A stretch of 39,972 nucleotides of DNA from Saprospiraceae bacterium (GTDB lineage: Bacteria > Bacteroidota > Bacteroidia > Chitinophagales > Saprospiraceae). Position 1 is the stretch's first letter, and every line of letters begins with the position of its first letter. Shown here piece by piece: positions 24,301 to 33,217 of the stretch. The notes under the pieces are model-generated. The model was not told the DNA's origin and made no database searches. It worked only from the letters and a program-made list of their open reading frames with translations. The DNA is taken from positions 1-39,972 of the forward strand of contig JAHDCQ010000013.1 in the NCBI GenBank assembly GCA_020629845.1, written 5' to 3'. Both the position numbers and the translations under genes were made by a program.

Positions 24301-27196
24301 CCGTGCCATCCAATTCAAAATCTGCTATTGGATTGGAATGGATAATAAGCATACGGCTATCTTCCGCCGCGCAAGCCGTAGCTCGGTCGCTTTCTATTTC
24401 GTAGGTATAAATATAGGTCGTATCTAAATCAAGTGCAGTAATATCAATGCGCCCTGTGTTAGGGTTTATGCCCGCCCCGCGCCAAGTACCATCTAAAGGC
24501 ATTGCGCCTGTGAGCGTGATTTCGCTGATTCCTTCACAGACTTCTATATCGTCGCCTGCTTGTACTTCGTTTCTTAAATCTACAATTTCGACCTCTAGGC
24601 TTGCCTCTTGTTCGCAGTTTGTACCTTCTAGGAAAAAATAGGTATAGGTAATCGTATTCCCGCCTTCACCTACGCTTAAATCAATTGTTCCATCGGCATT
24701 GATGCCTATGCCTTCCCAGCGTCCACCACTTAAATTGGTATCTAAAACCAAAATGGAATCGCTGATACAAACAATAGTATCGCTAGAAATTTCGAGGGGT
24801 GTAGCTTCTATTATTTCCACGATGGCAGAATCCCGAACTATACAATCGAGCAGACTATACTCCACAAAAACAGGATAGAAACCTACGGCTAAAGTATTGG
24901 AATTAAATGTGCCATTTACATCTTGTATACCTGTCCCTGACCAAGTGACTGTTCCACCTTCGCGCGAAACGGAATAATCGAGTAACTCTACTAAATCAAC
25001 ATCAATATCAGACAAGCAAAGTTGTATACTGTCGCGGGTGCTTTGTATAGGCAAACTTTCGACGGTAATGAAGCCCTCCGTATGGACATCGCAGCCATTT
25101 TCATCTACAAAATCATAAGCAACCACATAAGTAGTATCGGTGTTTAGATTTGCAGGCTCGAAGATGCCGTTTTCATCTACCCCCGTTCCACTCCAAGTAC
25201 CGCCTGTAGCATCTACTTCGAGTTGAATAGGTGGACTATCCGTACAAATAATTTCGCCCCTAATCGTCGTACTAGCAGAGGTAACTACTGTAAGCGTAAG
25301 TTCATTGCTACGGCTATCACACGCGCCATTTTCGAGTTCGTAGCGAACGGTATAATCTCCTGGTTCTACACTTCCTGGGTCGAAAATGCCCAGTATATTA
25401 TCTATAAATCCACCGTCATCCGATACCCAAATTCCGTCTTCTGCATTCACCGATAGCGTATCAGGTGCAGAGCCTGAACACCACCTTTCTCTATCCGTAG
25501 TAATCGTAATATCAGTATCAGCTTGTACAAAAATGGGGATGCTTGCACTATCCTCGCCGCATTCGCCTGATACTATAACTGTGAGGGTATCATTTACAGG
25601 TTCAAAGTCAAAGCTAGGAGTTGCATTTATGGATAGTGATACTCCATCTAAAAACCATTCGTACTTATCTATTTCGCCCTCATAGCTAACATAATCACTA
25701 GTGTTCAAATTAAGTTCTTCACATTCAGGAGCTACGGGGTCGAGTTCTACGCCTACAGCTTCGCGCACCTCTATATCAAGTTCTGCTTCATTCGGACAAT
25801 CTTCATTATCAATCCTAAAAGTTAGGGTATAATCGCGAGCGGCTATACGCGAAAGGTCAAGTTCGCCACTACTTGTGAGTGCGTTCGAAGAAGGCGAAAT
25901 TGTCCATCTACCGCCTGTGCTTGGAAGTAGTTGTACAATAGTATCACTTTGGCAAAAACTACTTTGATTGCTAGATAAGTTAATAGCTTCTGTGGAAGAA
26001 ACTACTACATCTACAGTACGTGGAATATTGCCGCATTCGCTTAATACGGTCAGCGTAACGCGCCCAGATTCGGTGAAGGTGACTTGACCGAAGTCTAATC
26101 GACTAGCTGAGGGAATACTGCCATTTTCGAATGTCCATTCGTAACCAATAGCATCTCCTGTAATGCGTGTTATGTCTATCAGATCACTCGTAGTGAGCGT
26201 CAGTTCGTCACAAGCGAGTTCAGGCGGGATAAGGAAAAAGTTAGGTTCTTCAAAGATTTCTATAAGTGCGGTTTCTTCATCTGCTTCGGGGCAGGCGTTG
26301 CTACCAATTAGCTTAAAATCATATTCTCCTTCTTGCTTGAAGCGTACACTAATATTGCGTGTAAAGTTGGTCATCAAGGTATCTGTGAAGCACCAACGAT
26401 TGGTATCTACAGGTTCTATTTCCCAACGGGTACGCGCCCATTCATTGGCTGTGACCTCAAAATTGATAATGGCATTTTCGCAGCGGTTGTCTGGCGGCGA
26501 GGAATCGAAGGAGAATTCTACTTCTGGTTGTCCTACTACATTGATTGGAAGTGCTAAAGTATCCGATCCACATCCGTTGTCATTAAATGCAATAAGCTGG
26601 ACAGTTTGAGGTCCAGGCGTACTAAAACTATAAGCGGGTATGTCTCCTGGTAAAGTAGTATTTGTATCACTAAATAGCCATTCGTATTCGTTGGCATGAC
26701 AGCTCATATTTGAAATTTCGAGTGGTTCTCCTACACATATTTCTAGAGGGATTTCAAATCTCGCTCTAGGTTTTAGTTTTACATTAATGCCACCAATCTT
26801 AAAATCGCAACTAATACCAGTGTCGCAGCTTTCGCTATACACCTCTAAGGAAGCCAAGAGAAGAATAGAACTATTAGGTAATTCACAAGCGATAGAGTCG
26901 GAAATTTCATAGGTGAATGTTGCAAAGCGCGGATCAGGATATTCTTTTTCTTCTAATATGCGACCAGTTGCTTCTTCAATAAAATACCAACGGTATTCCA
27001 CAATGCTATCTGCAGGTGTGGATTGGGTCGGGTCAAGTTGAAACTCTATACCTTCGCAAGCTTCCGAGACATCTACAGGAATCCAAGAGGATTTTAACGT
27101 TCCACAAGAAGACCGTAGACAGTTTTGTGCTTGTACATTGGTGGAAGTGATAACTAGTATAGTTATCAATAAAAAGTGCTGAAAAATTGTCTTCAT
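21314..27196 (-). CDS. Giant PKD-repeat surface adhesin with T9SS type-B sorting domain (1960 aa)
   Basis: The signal peptide (residues 1-23, ending TNVQA) is followed by Ig/PKD-like domains, then a block of about six repeats of the type GGTWSGTGVDENGIF with flanking Cys (about 440-980). About eleven PKD domains follow to about 1860, with the typical WDFGD/WEFDN, NP.H.Y and G.Y.V.L motifs. The C-terminal 100 residues are the gliding-motility/CHU_C type-B T9SS sorting domain (FFAPNAFAPEYGVDGVNVF, ITVYSPWGNEVW, AWNGQ, LPQGAYLWHAWM). Each PKD unit starts near a Cys, suggesting a disulfide-stabilised rod. It follows the PorP/SprF gene by 3 bases, so the pair parallels sprF-sprB in gliding bacteria. 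Predicted role: surface adhesion or motility. Confidence 0.95.
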   Translation of the reverse strand: MKTIFQHFLLITILVITSTNVQAQNCLRSSCGTLKSSWIPVDVSEACEGIEFQLDPTQSTPADSIVEYRWYFIEEATGRILEEKEYPDPRFATFTYEISDSIACELPNSSILLLASLEVYSESCDTGISCDFKIGGINVKLKPRARFEIPLEICVGEPLEISNMSCHANEYEWLFSDTNTTLPGDIPAYSFSTPGPQTVQLIAFNDNGCGSDTLALPINVVGQPEVEFSFDSSPPDNRCENAIINFEVTANEWARTRWEIEPVDTNRWCFTDTLMTNFTRNISVRFKQEGEYDFKLIGSNACPEADEETALIEIFEEPNFFLIPPELACDELTLTTSDLIDITRITGDAIGYEWTFENGSIPSASRLDFGQVTFTESGRVTLTVLSECGNIPRTVDVVVSSTEAINLSSNQSSFCQSDTIVQLLPSTGGRWTISPSSNALTSSGELDLSRIAARDYTLTFRIDNEDCPNEAELDIEVREAVGVELDPVAPECEELNLNTSDYVSYEGEIDKYEWFLDGVSLSINATPSFDFEPVNDTLTVIVSGECGEDSASIPIFVQADTDITITTDRERWCSGSAPDTLSVNAEDGIWVSDDGGFIDNILGIFDPGSVEPGDYTVRYELENGACDSRSNELTLTVVTSASTTIRGEIICTDSPPIQLEVDATGGTWSGTGVDENGIFEPANLNTDTTYVVAYDFVDENGCDVHTEGFITVESLPIQSTRDSIQLCLSDIDVDLVELLDYSVSREGGTVTWSGTGIQDVNGTFNSNTLAVGFYPVFVEYSLLDCIVRDSAIVEIIEATPLEISSDTIVCISDSILVLDTNLSGGRWEGIGINADGTIDLSVGEGGNTITYTYFFLEGTNCEQEASLEVEIVDLRNEVQAGDDIEVCEGISEITLTGAMPLDGTWRGAGINPNTGRIDITALDLDTTYIYTYEIESDRATACAAEDSRMLIIHSNPIADFELDGTACVGDTFQLQNNSTNAVRYEWNLDDGTSSQDTEPIHEYSTSGNKTIELTAYSEFECSNTTQQTLFVTTPPNPSFSIPIDEGCAPFELEVNNASDGFEIMQRWFINGDTISGAALENIILDGITTDTTFVLLLEVENLCGIREQEAEILVHPYPIADFGINQDEGCSPSLIEFYNITLGNPDRMLWNFGNGTSFPSMDSLLYQTYTTSDTTISTYTIDLLATNECGQDSISKKVEIFPPNIRAFIEQDTLRGCTPLAISLESFSTPGADVSWRLLDKEGNELEGYSSKILSDTLVEAGIYLIELAAAKCGIHFDTAYVEVLPAPLVAFETDRPFVCVGDSLSFINLSQNFNGSSWDFGDDMTSTARNPIHHFDFAGVYEVSLRVISEAPNSCPATIIQTVDVVDNPIANFSLDTTSGCLPLEIQLDSESTGFSTLNYLWTFTHIEGDCSDASNEMSPTHRFDCPGQYAMTLQVSDENQCMADTSIANIFVFDLPESDFTFEDKQYCLGYDAVELINQSSEDAIRFEWVIESDTLRQQNPVFEPTQAGQLSIELISYNQNGCVQSSIQQVQIEPSPIADFAPDVSQGCEDLRVQFTNASTSADSYVWEFDNENSSTDENPSQNFTEAGNYEVILTAMNSNGCPASTRTTEIEVYPKPIADFDIEKTRLCGTPSEVHFLNLSELNEDNSWRFGDSGDSEETSPSHAYQSSGIFEVELIVETAQNCADTLVQSLDIFGQPQARADISPMEGCEDLAVRLVDNSIESLSTIWQIEDFPPVNSATYFDTISEAGSYDLRLIAIYNESCQDTLLLEDAIRVYERPMANFDYIADSDPNILGDVQFTNLSINYNRVRWDFGDNTNSTVNNPFHEYDINRDIDVLLTAYNDNGGAFTCLDTARLAVAPEWQRTFFAPNAFAPEYGVDGVNVFKPVGIGIADYEITVYSPWGNEVWHTTNIEEAWNGQVQNTGKPLPQGAYLWHAWMRFDDGNEYEETGTVTLLR

Positions 27197-27199
27197 GGC

Positions 27200-28354
27200 T
27201 TACTGGTTATTTCGATACCAAATATTGTTATATAATTTCTTGCGTTTGCCATCTACCCAACAAATGGGCTTTGAACTGTATGGCACTTCGTCGCCTTTAC
27301 CTGCAAGATTACAGGAAGGACTACTTTTAAGATGCCAAGCCAAAGATACTTCCCAAGTTGGGCCAACTAAATTTTGCAATCCGCTTACGGTATTTGCCCA
27401 AGCTACGCCAATATCTACCCGATGATTTTTACTGACTACACTCCCTATTTCTGCTGATAAGGATACCCAATTGGAGTTTGGCACTATGTCTGCTTGTTCA
27501 TTAAAGTGATAATGCACCCCAAAAGCAAGATTTCTATTCCAAGAAAGGCGTGTACCGACTTCAAAGTAGTTCAATGCCGATTGGCGTTGCCACATCAATA
27601 AGGGCGAAACGCTCCAAAAGTGCCGTTTATCACTATAAAAAATCAATTCGGACTCCACAAAGGCATTAAAGCGACGTGGGGTAGTAGCCGTAGATACTAA
27701 TAAGGACTCTGTGCTAATCGGTGCATTATTGGAAAGATGGGCGTGGTGTATGCTTGTGCCTAAATGTATGCTGGATGATTTTTTCTTTTTATCCAATAGA
27801 ATATGGTAACTCAAACCGATAGCTGGTGTGAAAATATTCCTTGCTATACCATCGCCAGGTGGTAGGAAATTCGTGGAATTTGGATTTCCATTTCTATCAT
27901 TCAAACCATATTTAGGATCGAGTTGGTCAGAGAAAATGAGGTCTCTGAAATTAATTTGCTTCCTTGCTATCTGCAATTTCCCACCAATACGTAGATTTTG
28001 AATGCCCTTGCTTCGTTTGCTACTCGTTGTGAATGTGGCTGCGAACTTACCGCCATATTCGTAGGTTTCCAACTGTCCCGCGCCTTCTGTATCATGGTGC
28101 ATAAACAGACCCCAATCGAATAAACTACAGGGCAGACTTTCTTCTACTGCTACGGTAGCGGATTGAAAGGCATTGGCATTGGGTTGATTCCATTGTTGCT
28201 TAAACTTGAAATCGAAAGATAATGCCCCTCGATAGCCCACCAAAGCAGGATTGAAGTGCGACTTATTATTATGGAAATGAATAAAAAATGGGTCTTGGGC
28301 AGTAGCAACTTGCAAGCTGCCTCCTAGCAAAAGTAGAAGTATTGTTGTTCTCAT
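27200..28354 (-). CDS. PorP/SprF family type IX secretion membrane protein (384 aa)
   Basis: The signal peptide (1-19, ending ATA) is followed by the family's opening motif FHNNKSHFNPALVGYRG (about 26-42), then alternating beta strands of an outer-membrane barrel to the end. PorP/SprF proteins cooperate with T9SS in export or surface attachment of large partner proteins with type-B C-terminal domains. The partner gene follows after 3 bases, which strongly supports this pairing. A TACCTTTG promoter element lies 34 bases upstream, so the pair may form its own transcription unit. Confidence 0.92.
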   Translation of the reverse strand: MRTTILLLLLGGSLQVATAQDPFFIHFHNNKSHFNPALVGYRGALSFDFKFKQQWNQPNANAFQSATVAVEESLPCSLFDWGLFMHHDTEGAGQLETYEYGGKFAATFTTSSKRSKGIQNLRIGGKLQIARKQINFRDLIFSDQLDPKYGLNDRNGNPNSTNFLPPGDGIARNIFTPAIGLSYHILLDKKKKSSSIHLGTSIHHAHLSNNAPISTESLLVSTATTPRRFNAFVESELIFYSDKRHFWSVSPLLMWQRQSALNYFEVGTRLSWNRNLAFGVHYHFNEQADIVPNSNWVSLSAEIGSVVSKNHRVDIGVAWANTVSGLQNLVGPTWEVSLAWHLKSSPSCNLAGKGDEVPYSSKPICWVDGKRKKLYNNIWYRNNQ

Positions 28355-28387
28355 AGTGGTACTTGAGTTATTTATTTTGGACGCTTA

Positions 28388-28395
28388 CAAAGGTA
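28388..28395 (-). promoter_or_regulatory. Likely promoter -7 element (TACCTTTG) of the PorP-adhesin pair
   Basis: The minus-strand TACCTTTG matches the Bacteroidota TAnnTTTG consensus. It lies in the 73-base gap between the upstream cNMP/AlbA_2 gene and the PorP start. No TTG at the expected -33 position was found. Confidence 0.5.
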
Positions 28396-28427
28396 GCGTT
28401 TATCTCGAAAAAATGGCTTTAATTGCT

Positions 28428-29318
28428 TCATTTTATGCTAAATCTTTTTAGTACATAATCTGCTATGTCACTTTTGGAAGTGAGTGTGCTATTCATTGCA
28501 TCTTGCCGAACTATAAATTCTTCAGTCTTGAGTGTGCCTTGTGCCTTGTAGGTGCGATAGAAAGCAGGACGTGCCGCAGGCAAGCATACAATCTTGATAA
28601 TTTTCCGCATATACACATATTCAGTATGGCATTTGATAAGGGTAGCAAAGCTATCACCAATTTGTCTGCAAACTTTACTCATAAAAGCCGTACGGAACTG
28701 GTCAATTTCTTTATCATTATGATGCACTCCGAGCACATCACCATCTGTATCGCGGACTCCAATAAATATCGTCCCACCTTCATTGTTTAGAAAGCCAACT
28801 ATTGTCTTCAGTATCTTGGTTTCGTTATGTTTGGTAATGGAGGATTTAAATTCAACTTGTGTGTTTTCGCCTGCCGCTATTATTTCTGCGCTAGGACGCT
28901 CCTGCACTTCTTCGAGATAGCTGATGATTTGATTGGTTAAAGCATTGGTGAGTTTGGCTCGCATGAGTGGATTTTTCACTTCTTCACCCATCAATAAATT
29001 GCGATGTACAGCGACCAATCGAGCATCTGTTTTGGCATAAATTGTTCCTGAACGATAGCCCTTATTGAAAACGGCTACTTCTCCAAAAATATCGCCAGAA
29101 TAGTATTCTTTGGTGCGTCCGTCCTTGAGTCGCAAGCCAATAATACCTGAGTGGATGATATAAAAACTATCACAATCTTGGCTATCCACTTTAAAAATGA
29201 CATCATTTTCATGGTATTCTTGCCATTGGCTATAAGGAAGCATTTCCTTTTTTTCGTCTAAACTTAGGGTCTGAAAAATGCTTGCTTGATTAATTGTACT
29301 GATGACTTTGTTTTTCAT
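28428..29318 (-). CDS. Cyclic-nucleotide-binding / Schlafen AlbA_2 fusion (296 aa)
   Basis: Residues about 10-115 are a CRP-type cNMP-binding beta-roll; GDIFGEVAVFNKGYRSGTIYA at about 75-95 corresponds to the phosphate-binding cassette, with Arg89 in place of the usual RxA/T environment. Residues about 150-270 are a Schlafen AlbA_2 domain: ENTQVEFKSSI, then KTIVGFLNNEGGTIFIGVRDTDGDVLG. There is no helix-turn-helix domain after the sensor, so AlbA_2 replaces the CRP output. The protein may bind nucleic acid or act as an enzyme under cyclic-nucleotide control. It is cytosolic and separated by 12 bases from the VWA-TPR gene upstream, so they are very likely co-transcribed. Confidence 0.9.
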   Translation of the reverse strand: MKNKVISTINQASIFQTLSLDEKKEMLPYSQWQEYHENDVIFKVDSQDCDSFYIIHSGIIGLRLKDGRTKEYYSGDIFGEVAVFNKGYRSGTIYAKTDARLVAVHRNLLMGEEVKNPLMRAKLTNALTNQIISYLEEVQERPSAEIIAAGENTQVEFKSSITKHNETKILKTIVGFLNNEGGTIFIGVRDTDGDVLGVHHNDKEIDQFRTAFMSKVCRQIGDSFATLIKCHTEYVYMRKIIKIVCLPAARPAFYRTYKAQGTLKTEEFIVRQDAMNSTLTSKSDIADYVLKRFSIK

Positions 29319-29330
29319 TGAGAGATGTTT

Positions 29331-31490
29331 TTAAAATTGTTCTAATAATCGTTCTAGGCTTAGGTAGGTGGTGGACAATACAGGTGTCGCGTCTCTATCC
29401 CAATGCGTACGACTTTTATTGATGGTGCGATTACAATCCGATAAGCCCTCTGCAACGGCTTGAGCATAGCGTTTAAAAAGACGGTTGCTGTATCCCATTA
29501 GTTGCGGCAGTTTTTCGTAGTAATCATCTTTTTCTTTTAAAAAGCCCTTGAATTCATCGGCTAGAGCCACGCTTTCGCCATGTTGAATTTTTTCAAAGTG
29601 CAGTTTCAAATAGGCTAAATCACTCTCCACTACCTTTTTCTGAAAAATCAGAAACTGCTTAAATTCTTCTTCCAAAAAGACAATTTGCTTTTCTACGCGT
29701 GCTTTATCGTTGGCACTAGGGCAAAGCGAAAGATAGCGTTGATAGCTTGCTATGGCTTCTTGGTATTGGTCACTAGCTTCTTGCATTAAGGCAAGATTGT
29801 ATGCTCCGTGGCAATCCTCTTGGTGTTGCTGTGTGTAGCTTTCGTAGCTTTGTAAAGCGCGTTTGAACGATTCGGTATTGATTTCGTTTACTCCTTGCTG
29901 AAAGAGTGCCCTACTTTCCGAAGATAAGCCACTAATAGCAGGATTGGGTTTAGGAATATAAGTACGATTGAACTTACGGAATGCCCGTTCAAGCTGCGTT
30001 TGGTTTTGTACGTTCAAGTATTTTCCGCCTGAAGTTTGTGCTAAATATTGTAAATCGCGCTCCGCAGGCGACCCTGGCGCAATACCAAATCCGATGGTGT
30101 AGTATTTGATGGGCGTATTTGAGAACGCTACATTCGCTGATTGTCCTGTGCAATGCTGCTGGGCGTTGACTTGGCGCGTCACTTGTCCGCTTTGTCCGAA
30201 AGCATATACATCATTTGGGCGTATGCGTTCGCAAGTTGCTACACCATCGCTCATGATGATAAGTTTGCCATTCGTTTGCTGTGTATTATGTAGTTGTTGG
30301 GCTAGGGCGCATTCTGCTACCCGAATCGCTTCGGCGAGAGGCGTACCTCCGCCTGCTCGTAGACCATTAATGGTGGACCGAATTTGATTTAGGTTTTCAG
30401 TAAAGCCTGAATCATCTCGGATAGGCGCGGCACAACTTCCACTAAAACTCATGACCGCTACTTCCGTTTTTGTACCTGCTTGATTACTGCTTTCAATCGA
30501 ATTAAGCGTTGCATCAGCCGCTGACTTGGATTCTTCCAATTTGCTTTTACCGCTTTTACCTGCATCTCCCATACTGCCCGATACGTCTAGTAGGAATAGG
30601 GTGGAGGCGGTGGTGGTGGAAGATTTACAGCCTGTCATAAAAGCATCACTTGGGGTTGGGACATATTCACCTCCCCATTCGTCGTGGGGTTTCATGTCTA
30701 GATGGCAATGCTTAAAAAAGGTTAGAAGACCTGTATGACCGAAGTTATAGGAACTTTGGGCATTAGATATCGTAATATTTGGCCCGCTCAATGTATCAGC
30801 AGTAACATCGACTATTTTTATTATTCCTCCCCAACTTATTCCTCCACAAGGGTTAGGTAGGGTCGTCAGAGTTTCATTCTCAAAATTACCTTCATTTGGT
30901 AAAATCTTCCTTATTGTTTCGTATTCGCCACCGCTGGGTATCTTGTGCAATAATTTTACATTGTTTTTAGGGTCGTGGAATAGATTAGATCTTTGTGATT
31001 GGAGTTCCCATTCACAACCATTCTCATCTACAAAGACTTTAGAATTTTCTGCTTTTCTCACCAATATTCCTTTGGCTATTTTATTGTATTTATTGCGCTT
31101 AAGATGTGTTTGTTTATTCACCAAAGTGAAGGTGGCCTCGGCATCAATTAATGAATGAGAAATATCTACATTGAAGATAACTCTATAGCTTCCAGATGGT
31201 CCTTGGAAGCGACCATGAGACGAGATTAATGGATAGACTTCTGCTCCTTCTAAAAGTATGATACCAGAATTATGATTCCTATATATGGTTTTATCGTCTT
31301 TTTTTGTGTATTGGTCATAAACATAATTGCGCCCTTCTACCTCAAACTTATTCCAATCAATCCAGTAAAAATCTCCATGTTCAATATATATACTTACATC
31401 AGTAGGAACATCAAAGATAATTTCATTATGCTGTGCCAATAAATGTTGCACACTAAACACCATAAGAATGGATAAAAGTCTAATTTTCAT
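29331..31490 (-). CDS. Secreted VWA-domain and TPR protein (719 aa)
   Basis: The signal peptide (1-19, ending LLAQ) sends the protein out of the cytoplasm. The N-terminal 280 residues are beta-rich and of no known family. A von Willebrand A domain (about 295-500) has the metal site DVSGSM at about 301-306 and a Ser-rich insert (MSFSGSCAAP). Residues about 530-610 form TPR helices (ALFQQGVNEINTESFKRALQ, YNLALMQEASDQYQEAIASY), and the rest is coiled helix. It lacks a T9SS sorting domain, so a periplasmic or outer-membrane-associated location is inferred. Spaced 12 bases from the cNMP/AlbA_2 gene downstream. Confidence 0.9.
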   Translation of the reverse strand: MKIRLLSILMVFSVQHLLAQHNEIIFDVPTDVSIYIEHGDFYWIDWNKFEVEGRNYVYDQYTKKDDKTIYRNHNSGIILLEGAEVYPLISSHGRFQGPSGSYRVIFNVDISHSLIDAEATFTLVNKQTHLKRNKYNKIAKGILVRKAENSKVFVDENGCEWELQSQRSNLFHDPKNNVKLLHKIPSGGEYETIRKILPNEGNFENETLTTLPNPCGGISWGGIIKIVDVTADTLSGPNITISNAQSSYNFGHTGLLTFFKHCHLDMKPHDEWGGEYVPTPSDAFMTGCKSSTTTASTLFLLDVSGSMGDAGKSGKSKLEESKSAADATLNSIESSNQAGTKTEVAVMSFSGSCAAPIRDDSGFTENLNQIRSTINGLRAGGGTPLAEAIRVAECALAQQLHNTQQTNGKLIIMSDGVATCERIRPNDVYAFGQSGQVTRQVNAQQHCTGQSANVAFSNTPIKYYTIGFGIAPGSPAERDLQYLAQTSGGKYLNVQNQTQLERAFRKFNRTYIPKPNPAISGLSSESRALFQQGVNEINTESFKRALQSYESYTQQHQEDCHGAYNLALMQEASDQYQEAIASYQRYLSLCPSANDKARVEKQIVFLEEEFKQFLIFQKKVVESDLAYLKLHFEKIQHGESVALADEFKGFLKEKDDYYEKLPQLMGYSNRLFKRYAQAVAEGLSDCNRTINKSRTHWDRDATPVLSTTYLSLERLLEQF

Positions 31491-31550
31491 AAGTGATGAT
31501 TCAGTTGATTTTCTTTTTGAGTTTTAGGTCTATATTTGTTTGGTACTTAA

Positions 31551-31583
31551 CCCAAGCCGAAGGTTTGTTAAATCTTCAGCTTG
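31551..31583 (-). terminator. Hairpin between the M48 protease and VWA-TPR genes
   Basis: CCAAGCCGAAG and CTTCAGCTTGG form an 11-base stem with one mismatch in the 108-base gap between the two genes. It lacks a T tract, so it is more likely an attenuator or mRNA end-protector than a full terminator. Confidence 0.45.
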
Positions 31584-31598
31584 GAATGTCTATGAATT

Positions 31599-33170
31599 TT
31601 ACTTTATCCCGCCCACAAAATCCTCATATTCCGTTTGTCCAATCAAGGCTTTACTAAAGTCCTCCTTGTCGTAGGTAGTGAGGAGCAGTTGATTGATGTC
31701 GCGTAGGCGATTCGTAGTAAGTGGATGTGAAGTGTAAATTGTTTCCAAATAAGAAGTCGCAATACGTTCCGTCCCGATTTCTACTGCATAGTTGAGCATA
31801 TCAGGATTTAGATTATCCTTATTTTGCTCAAAGAAACTGGAGAAGTTATTGACCAAATTGGCTTGGAAACTCTGGTCGCCTGTTTGTTGTACCATGATTT
31901 GCCAAAACTGGGCTGCTTCGCGCACATCATAGCCTGCCTGTCGCATATAGAACAAACCTACTCGATCGGCTTGAGACTCTTTGTCTTTAGAGAAAAGATT
32001 GGACAAATTCCCTGGTGTAAATTGCTTGAATATAGCAGTTGTTGTACCACGTACTGCTTGTGCACCCGCCGATTGTTGATCTTTGATGCCTAGTTTTTGA
32101 GTGGCCACTCTATCAGCGATATTTTTCAGTCCCCTAGTTACTGTTTTTCCTGCATTGTTATCCATGAATGCAAATTTCTTGTAGCGCTTACTAGAATGCT
32201 CGTGTGTGACATGTGCAATTTCATGCCCTAGTACCGTTGCCAATTGTGCTTCATTTTCCATCAGTTGCAGCAGTCCTGTATGGATAAATACCATGCCAGT
32301 CGGGAAGGCAAAGGCATTTGGAATAGGGTTATCTATTACATAAAATCTAAAATCAATATGGTGTTCGCTTTGAAATTCAGGGGCTTTGGCATAGTCTGGT
32401 ATTAAGCTTTTACCTACCATATTTACGTAGCCTTGTAAGCGAATATCATCTAACAGTTTATACTCCAATTGCCCTACTTTGATATTCCCCTGATATAGAC
32501 CGCTAGCAGGACTAAAAATACCGTTTGGCACTTCTAAGATTCGACTTAAATTAGTAGGATCGTATTCATTGTCAATGGCAGCTCTCAGTTTTTCATCTAC
32601 TTGAGTATATTCATTTGGGCAAGCGGTTATTTCTTCGGCGTATAAGATGGCATCGTCGCCCACTTTGCCTACAATTTTTAGCTCATCTCCATTCGATATT
32701 TCTGACACATCGGTATACACGGTTCCTTTTGTGCAGCCACAATGTTTTTTAGCGGCACATTTAATCACAGCATCAGGATTGAGTATAACTTTTCGACCAT
32801 CTACAAAAAGCACATCGTCTTCTATAAATTCGTACACACCTGATATGTTCTCTTTGCCAATATGCTTATTGGAGCGTATTTTTAGCGTCTGTATATACCG
32901 CTTTTTTTCTACTAATGTATAGGTTATATCTGTGGTAAGTCCCTTTACAAATGCTTCTTTTGTTGCTGGCTTTTTCTTCTTGTTTAAGAAGACAGTTTCA
33001 TCGCTTACGAAATATTCAAAAGTATCTCCATCAGGCGATGTTAAAAGAATTATCTCATAGGGTGCTTCAAACGAAGTAACCATTACTTCCTTCATGGTTT
33101 CTTGTGCCAAAAGACAGACCGAGTGCATAGCTAACACACAGAATAGTGTAGCAAACATAGACTTTTTCAT
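31599..33170 (-). CDS. Secreted M48-family zinc metalloprotease (523 aa)
   Basis: The signal peptide (1-22, ending LLAQ) exports the protein. Residues about 30-190 are an accessory beta-rich region with a CAAKKHCGCTKG cysteine cluster. The M48 catalytic domain follows: HEIAHVTHEH at about 316-325 gives the HExxH zinc site with catalytic Glu, and ESQADRVGLFYM at about 397 gives the third zinc ligand. A C-terminal helical tail continues to 523. Such periplasmic peptidases act in envelope protein quality control (BepA/YfgC-like). In this locus it may process one of the neighbouring secreted proteins, which is inference. Confidence 0.92.
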   Translation of the reverse strand: MKKSMFATLFCVLAMHSVCLLAQETMKEVMVTSFEAPYEIILLTSPDGDTFEYFVSDETVFLNKKKKPATKEAFVKGLTTDITYTLVEKKRYIQTLKIRSNKHIGKENISGVYEFIEDDVLFVDGRKVILNPDAVIKCAAKKHCGCTKGTVYTDVSEISNGDELKIVGKVGDDAILYAEEITACPNEYTQVDEKLRAAIDNEYDPTNLSRILEVPNGIFSPASGLYQGNIKVGQLEYKLLDDIRLQGYVNMVGKSLIPDYAKAPEFQSEHHIDFRFYVIDNPIPNAFAFPTGMVFIHTGLLQLMENEAQLATVLGHEIAHVTHEHSSKRYKKFAFMDNNAGKTVTRGLKNIADRVATQKLGIKDQQSAGAQAVRGTTTAIFKQFTPGNLSNLFSKDKESQADRVGLFYMRQAGYDVREAAQFWQIMVQQTGDQSFQANLVNNFSSFFEQNKDNLNPDMLNYAVEIGTERIATSYLETIYTSHPLTTNRLRDINQLLLTTYDKEDFSKALIGQTEYEDFVGGIK

Positions 33171-33217
33171 AGTTGTTCTATTTTTGAATTCAAGATTAAT
33201 TGAAATGCAGATATTGA

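Noticed and set aside
21398-26609. Numerous plus-strand ORFs opposite the giant PKD gene
   Set aside because: They are antisense shadows of a long, uniformly coding minus-strand gene, with no domain or ribosome-binding support.
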